Shown piece by piece: positions 42,065 through 45,088 of a DNA stretch of 45,088 nt; the stretch's first letter is position 1, and every line of letters begins with the position of its first letter. Where the stretch lies: contig JAKASX010000019.1 in NCBI GenBank assembly GCA_021818865.1, positions 1 through 45,088 on the forward strand, in the 5' to 3' direction. The translations under genes were made by a program, and so were the position numbers. The notes below the pieces were generated by a model that ran no database searches, was not told where the DNA came from, and saw only the letters and a list, made by a program, of their open reading frames with translations. The stretch is from Acidobacteriota bacterium. Its GTDB lineage: Bacteria; Acidobacteriota; Terriglobia; Acidiferrales; UBA7541.

Positions 42065-42520
42065 ATGCGCAGAACCTGCATGGCAATTGCCGTGGCCGCT
42101 CTGGTAGCCATGCCCGCTGCCGCTTCGCCGAGGACCGACGTGATGGCGACCGTCCGCCAATTTGTGAATTCCTTCAACCGGGGCGACAAGAAAACCGCCG
42201 CGACCGCTTGTGCGGACAAAACCTACATCATCGACGAATTTCCGCCCCACGAATGGCACGGCGCCGGCGCCTGCCTCGAGTGGATGAACGCCTACGACGC
42301 CAACGCCCGCAAGACCGGCGTGACCAACGGCAAGGTTACCCTCGGACCCGTGCGCCACATCGACATCACAGGCGGTCGCGCCTACGTCGTCGTCCCTGCC
42401 AACTACTTCTACAGGCTGAAAGGCAAACCGGTCCGGGAAATTGGCTCGATGTTCAACGTCGTTCTCCAAAAGGGCGCAACTGGCTGGCGGATCGTTGCCT
42501 GGTGCTGGACCAAGCGCTAG
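42065..42520 (+). CDS. Secreted NTF2-like (SnoaL/DUF4440-type) protein
   Basis: 151 residues. Signal peptide MRRTCMAIAVAALVAMPAAA, then an alpha+beta cone fold of the NTF2 superfamily: MATVRQFVNSFNRGDKKTAA, TACADKTYIIDEFPPHEWHG, WMNAYDANARK, RAYVVVPANYFYRLKGKPVR and WRIVAWCWTKR. The family covers ketosteroid isomerases, small enzymes and ligand-binding proteins; no catalytic set is clear here. The ATG at 42065 was chosen for AAGGGG 10 bases upstream and the signal peptide; an upstream TTG would add an unlikely leader. It is 23 bases before the flavoprotein gene and probably in the same operon. Confidence 0.82.
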   Translation: MRRTCMAIAVAALVAMPAAASPRTDVMATVRQFVNSFNRGDKKTAATACADKTYIIDEFPPHEWHGAGACLEWMNAYDANARKTGVTNGKVTLGPVRHIDITGGRAYVVVPANYFYRLKGKPVREIGSMFNVVLQKGATGWRIVAWCWTKR

Positions 42521-42543
42521 CCGCCCCGAAAAAGGAACTCGAG

Positions 42544-43734
42544 ATGGCGGCACAAATCTACGACATTATTACGGTAGGAGGCGGGATTGCGGCGTCCTCA
42601 TTGGCCAAAGCGATGGCCGAGCGAGGCGCTAAGGTTTTGGTGTTGGAGCGGGAGAAGCGATTCAAGGACCGCGTGCGCGGAGAGGCCGTCGTGCCTTGGG
42701 GTGTAGCTGAGGCTGAGGAACTCGGAACTTACCGCCTGCTCAGGGAAACGTGCGCCCATGATGTGCCTTACGTTGAGGGCGGCTCCGGGTTACGAGACCT
42801 CCGAGCGACAACGCAACAGCAACTGCCTTTACTCTCCTTCCAGCACCAGGTCATGCAGGAAACCCTGTTGGAGGCTGCGGAAGGCGCCGGAGCGGAAGTA
42901 CGCCGCGGGGTCAGCGTAGAGCGCATCGAGTGTGGGGCCGAGCCTGCTGTGGTTGTGGATGGGCACAGCCAGGAGCGGGTCCCGGCGCGTCTGGTGGTTG
43001 CCGCCGACGGTCGCGGCTCCATAGTGCGAAAATGGGCGGGCTTCCCGGTCCGCGAACAGATCAATGCCTGCTACATGGCTGGCGTGCTGCTGACAGACGT
43101 ACACGCGTCGACGGAGACTTGTTACGCTGTGTTCAACCCCGAGCTTGGCACCTGGTTCGGTCTATTTCCTCAGGCGGGAGACCGATTCCGAGCCTACCTC
43201 GTTTATCCGAAGAACGCGGGTTGCCGTCTACAGGGCGAATCCATGCTCGACCTATTCGTCAGTGAGTCCGCGAAAACGTATGCTCCGCTGGCCGATTACC
43301 TCGCCGAGGTGAAAAGCGTCGGGCCACTGGCCAGTTTCGATGTGAGCGACTCCTGGGTGGAACACCCTTACCGCGATGGCGTGGCGCTGGTTGGCGATGC
43401 TGCTGCCACCAGTGATCCCACCTTCGGCCAGGGGCTCTCCTTTGCCCTGCGTGCCGCGCGCGTGCTTCGCGACGAACTTACGAGCAATTCCGATTGGGAA
43501 GCGGCGGGCCATCGCTACGCCGACGAGCATCAGCGGTGTTTTCACGCATGCCACACCGTTCAGGGATGGCTCCGAACCCTGTTTCAAAACCCTTCAACGG
43601 AATCAGCGGCCTTGCGAGCAAAAGCGATGCCGCTTATCGTTGAGGATCCCACACGCGTTCCCGATCACATTCTCAGCGGGCCTGACTTACCCTTAAACGC
43701 ACAGATGCGTGCGCGACTTTTTGGCGAATGCTGA
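42544..43734 (+). CDS. FAD-dependent monooxygenase / oxidoreductase (p-hydroxybenzoate hydroxylase fold)
   Basis: 396 residues. The Rossmann motif is DIITVGGGIAASSLAKAMAE (about residues 7-26), followed by VLVLEREKRFKDRVRGEAVV with the Arg of the class-A monooxygenase pattern. A second DG-like motif, ARLVVAADGRGSIVRKWAG, and the late FAD motif DGVALVGDAAATSDPTFGQG (GD) complete the pattern. Class A flavoprotein monooxygenases use NAD(P)H and O2 to hydroxylate or epoxidise; geranylgeranyl reductases share the fold. The substrate is unknown. Preceded by an NTF2-like gene, which often accompanies small-molecule oxidation enzymes. Confidence 0.85.
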   Translation: MAAQIYDIITVGGGIAASSLAKAMAERGAKVLVLEREKRFKDRVRGEAVVPWGVAEAEELGTYRLLRETCAHDVPYVEGGSGLRDLRATTQQQLPLLSFQHQVMQETLLEAAEGAGAEVRRGVSVERIECGAEPAVVVDGHSQERVPARLVVAADGRGSIVRKWAGFPVREQINACYMAGVLLTDVHASTETCYAVFNPELGTWFGLFPQAGDRFRAYLVYPKNAGCRLQGESMLDLFVSESAKTYAPLADYLAEVKSVGPLASFDVSDSWVEHPYRDGVALVGDAAATSDPTFGQGLSFALRAARVLRDELTSNSDWEAAGHRYADEHQRCFHACHTVQGWLRTLFQNPSTESAALRAKAMPLIVEDPTRVPDHILSGPDLPLNAQMRARLFGEC

Positions 43735-43861
43735 TCCCGTTACTACGGGCTGAGTCGACAAACAGTGCCCGGCTCACTCAACTCCGGATCAGCCAACCGC
43801 CCGGGCATTGCGAGGTTAGCTTCACGTAGCGCCGTTCATACGACGCAGGGCATAAGCGGGG

Positions 43862-43867
43862 TATAAT
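43862..43867 (+). promoter_or_regulatory. -10 box of the third kinase gene
   Basis: A perfect TATAAT lies 10 bases before the ATG at 43878. No good -35 is seen. The spacing again predicts a leader of only a few bases. Confidence 0.5.
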
Positions 43868-43877
43868 CGCGCCGCTT

Positions 43878-45088
43878 ATGCCACTGGGGAGAGGCGCACG
43901 GCTGGGCGTATACGAGGTCGTCGGCGCGATAGGCGCGGGCGGGATGGGCGAGGTGTATCGCGCGCGGGATACGAAGCTCGGGCGCGATGTTGCGCTGAAA
44001 GTTTTGCGCGCGGAATTCGCCGCCGACTCCGAGCGCATGGCGCGGTTCGAGCGCGAAGCGAAAGTCCTGGCATCGCTGAATCATCCGAATATCGCTTCGA
44101 TTTTTGGATTTGAAGACTCGGGCGGCGTGCATGCGCTCGTCATGGAATTGGTCGAAGGCCAGACGCTGGCGGAGCGAATTGACGAGCCGGGAACGCGTGG
44201 CGCGGGACCGCGAGGTGCCGGCCTAAAGGCCGGCGCTACACAGGCTGGCGCAGCGGGAGCGATGCCTGCCGATGAGGCATTGCCCATTGCAAAGCAGATC
44301 GCGGAAGGACTCGAATACGCGCACGAACGGGGGATCGTCCATCGCGACCTGAAACCGGCGAATGTGAAGATTACGCCGGATGGCGTGGTGAAGATACTGG
44401 ATTTCGGGCTGGCGAAAGCCATCGAGGGCGAGACTCCAGCGGGCGACATTTCGAGTTCGCCGACACTCACGCACTCGGCGACGCAGGCGGGAACCATATT
44501 GGGTACCGCGGCGTACATGGCGCCGGAACAGGCGAAGGGCAAGGCGGTCGATCGCCGAGCCGACATCTGGGCGTTCGGGTGCGTGGTGTACGAAATGCTC
44601 ACGGGCAAGCCGGCGTTTAGCGGCGAAACGGTTTCGGACATACTGGCGGCGGTGATTCGCGCCGAGCCGGATTGGACTCCGGTACCCGCGAGCACGCCCG
44701 CGGCGATCCGGAAATCGTTGGCGCGGTGCTTGCAGAAAGACGCGAAGCAGCGGCTACAAGCCATCGGCGAGGCGCGCATCGCGATCGAGGAAGCGCAGGC
44801 GGGCGCGGCGGAGGATTCGGGTTCGCTTGCGGCGCCTGCGATCGCAGCGAAGACGATACCGGCATGGCGCCGCGCGCTGCCCTGGGCCGTAGCCGGCCTA
44901 GGGATTGCGGCAGCGGTGATCGCGCCTATCCTCCTCAGGACTTCCAGGCAGACCGCCAAACCCTCGCCGATTGAACTGAGTCTCGACATTCCCTCCGGCC
45001 AGCAACTCATCACGGGCGCCGGCCCCGCAGTGGTCGTGTCGCCGGACGGTTCGCGGATTGCCTATGCGGCCGGGACTGCCGGAAACGG
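43878..45088 (+). CDS. Ser/Thr protein kinase with membrane helix and propeller repeats (cut by window edge)
   Basis: Open from the ATG at 43878 to the end of the window (403 codons seen). Kinase domain: [115 protein letters not shown] and the C-lobe end (AEPDWTPVPA, SLARCLQKDAKQRLQAIGEA). A membrane helix follows (LPWAVAGLGIAAAVIAPILL, about residues 345-364), then the first propeller strands (LSLDIPSGQQ, VVVSPDGSRIAYAA). This is the standard acidobacterial kinase-TM-PD40 layout, giving an envelope-sensing kinase. A palindromic element is inserted in the hinge (44211-44245). Confidence 0.92.
   Translation, partial: MPLGRGARLGVYEVVGAIGAGGMGEVYRARDTKLGRDVALKVLRAEFAADSERMARFEREAKVLASLNHPNIASIFGFEDSGGVHALVMELVEGQTLAERIDEPGTRGAGPRGAGLKAGATQAGAAGAMPADEALPIAKQIAEGLEYAHERGIVHRDLKPANVKITPDGVVKILDFGLAKAIEGETPAGDISSSPTLTHSATQAGTILGTAAYMAPEQAKGKAVDRRADIWAFGCVVYEMLTGKPAFSGETVSDILAAVIRAEPDWTPVPASTPAAIRKSLARCLQKDAKQRLQAIGEARIAIEEAQAGAAEDSGSLAAPAIAAKTIPAWRRALPWAVAGLGIAAAVIAPILLRTSRQTAKPSPIELSLDIPSGQQLITGAGPAVVVSPDGSRIAYAAGTAGN
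44211..44245. repeat. REP-like palindrome inside the third kinase gene
   Basis: Perfect hairpin GCCGGCCT-AA-AGGCCGGC (44217-44234) followed by GCTACAC. It contributes GAGLKAGATQAG to the protein between GQTLAERI and DEALPIAKQIAEG, without disturbing the frame. Confidence 0.7.

Overview
The window looks like a chromosomal contig from a GC-rich acidobacterium, or a close relative, inferred from gene content only. It starts with an N-terminal piece of an ADOP/MacB-type permease. It carries three Ser/Thr kinases of the soil-Acidobacteria type, Asp-box and S10 secreted enzymes, an FHA-GAF-SpoIIE phosphatase, and many short hairpin repeats. No rRNA, tRNA or CRISPR array was seen.

Left part (1-19 kb). 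This is orderly core and accessory metabolism, nearly all on the plus strand. A YtrA-type GntR regulator has a perfect inverted repeat inside its own promoter and leads an operon with a secreted alpha/beta hydrolase and a DUF1648/DUF5808 membrane protein. Next is a tight three-gene unit: an MqnD-like protein and two single-barrel MetE-like proteins, of which only the second keeps the full zinc site. Then come a GT39 membrane glycosyltransferase, gamma-glutamyltransferase, a sugar-isomerase-fold protein, asnS, arginase and D-Ala-D-Ala ligase. A TetR-controlled exporter operon follows (regulator, HlyD adaptor, ABC ATPase, ABC-2 permease), with a near-palindromic operator between promoter and start codon. 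A convergent FHA-GAF-SpoIIE phosphatase ends this part.

Middle part (20.7-29.3 kb). This is an accessory island. A decayed N-terminal piece of an IS110-family transposase (minus strand) and a decayed C-terminal piece (plus strand) flank it. Between them are a translationally coupled pair (an unknown 183-aa protein and a SNF2 helicase with an inserted zinc ribbon) and, divergently, an Mrr-type endonuclease and a PUA-like/HNH endonuclease. No methyltransferase is visible, so a modification-dependent (type IV-like) or otherwise new defence set is a reasonable guess. The flank is littered with hairpins, imperfect direct repeats, an 18-bp and a 15-bp tandem array that are both in frame with the transposase fragment, and a 40-bp tandem duplication.

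Right part (28.6-45 kb). A minus-strand unit has a sigma-54-like promoter, a 43-aa one-helix membrane protein missed by length cut-offs, a PAS histidine kinase with a C-terminal receiver, and a pseudo-receiver gene broken by an in-frame amber codon. After it come a 1066-aa Asp-box/VPS10-like exoprotein, an S10 carboxypeptidase-like protein, a hemerythrin and an unknown secreted protein. Three paralogous kinase genes fill the end: the first is a pseudogene (one-base deletion plus an internal deletion), the second is intact with C-terminal TPRs, and the third runs off the window. The first and third each carry a different palindromic repeat inserted at the same site in the kinase domain. This recalls the protein-coding palindromic elements known from Rickettsia and is one of the most unusual signals here.
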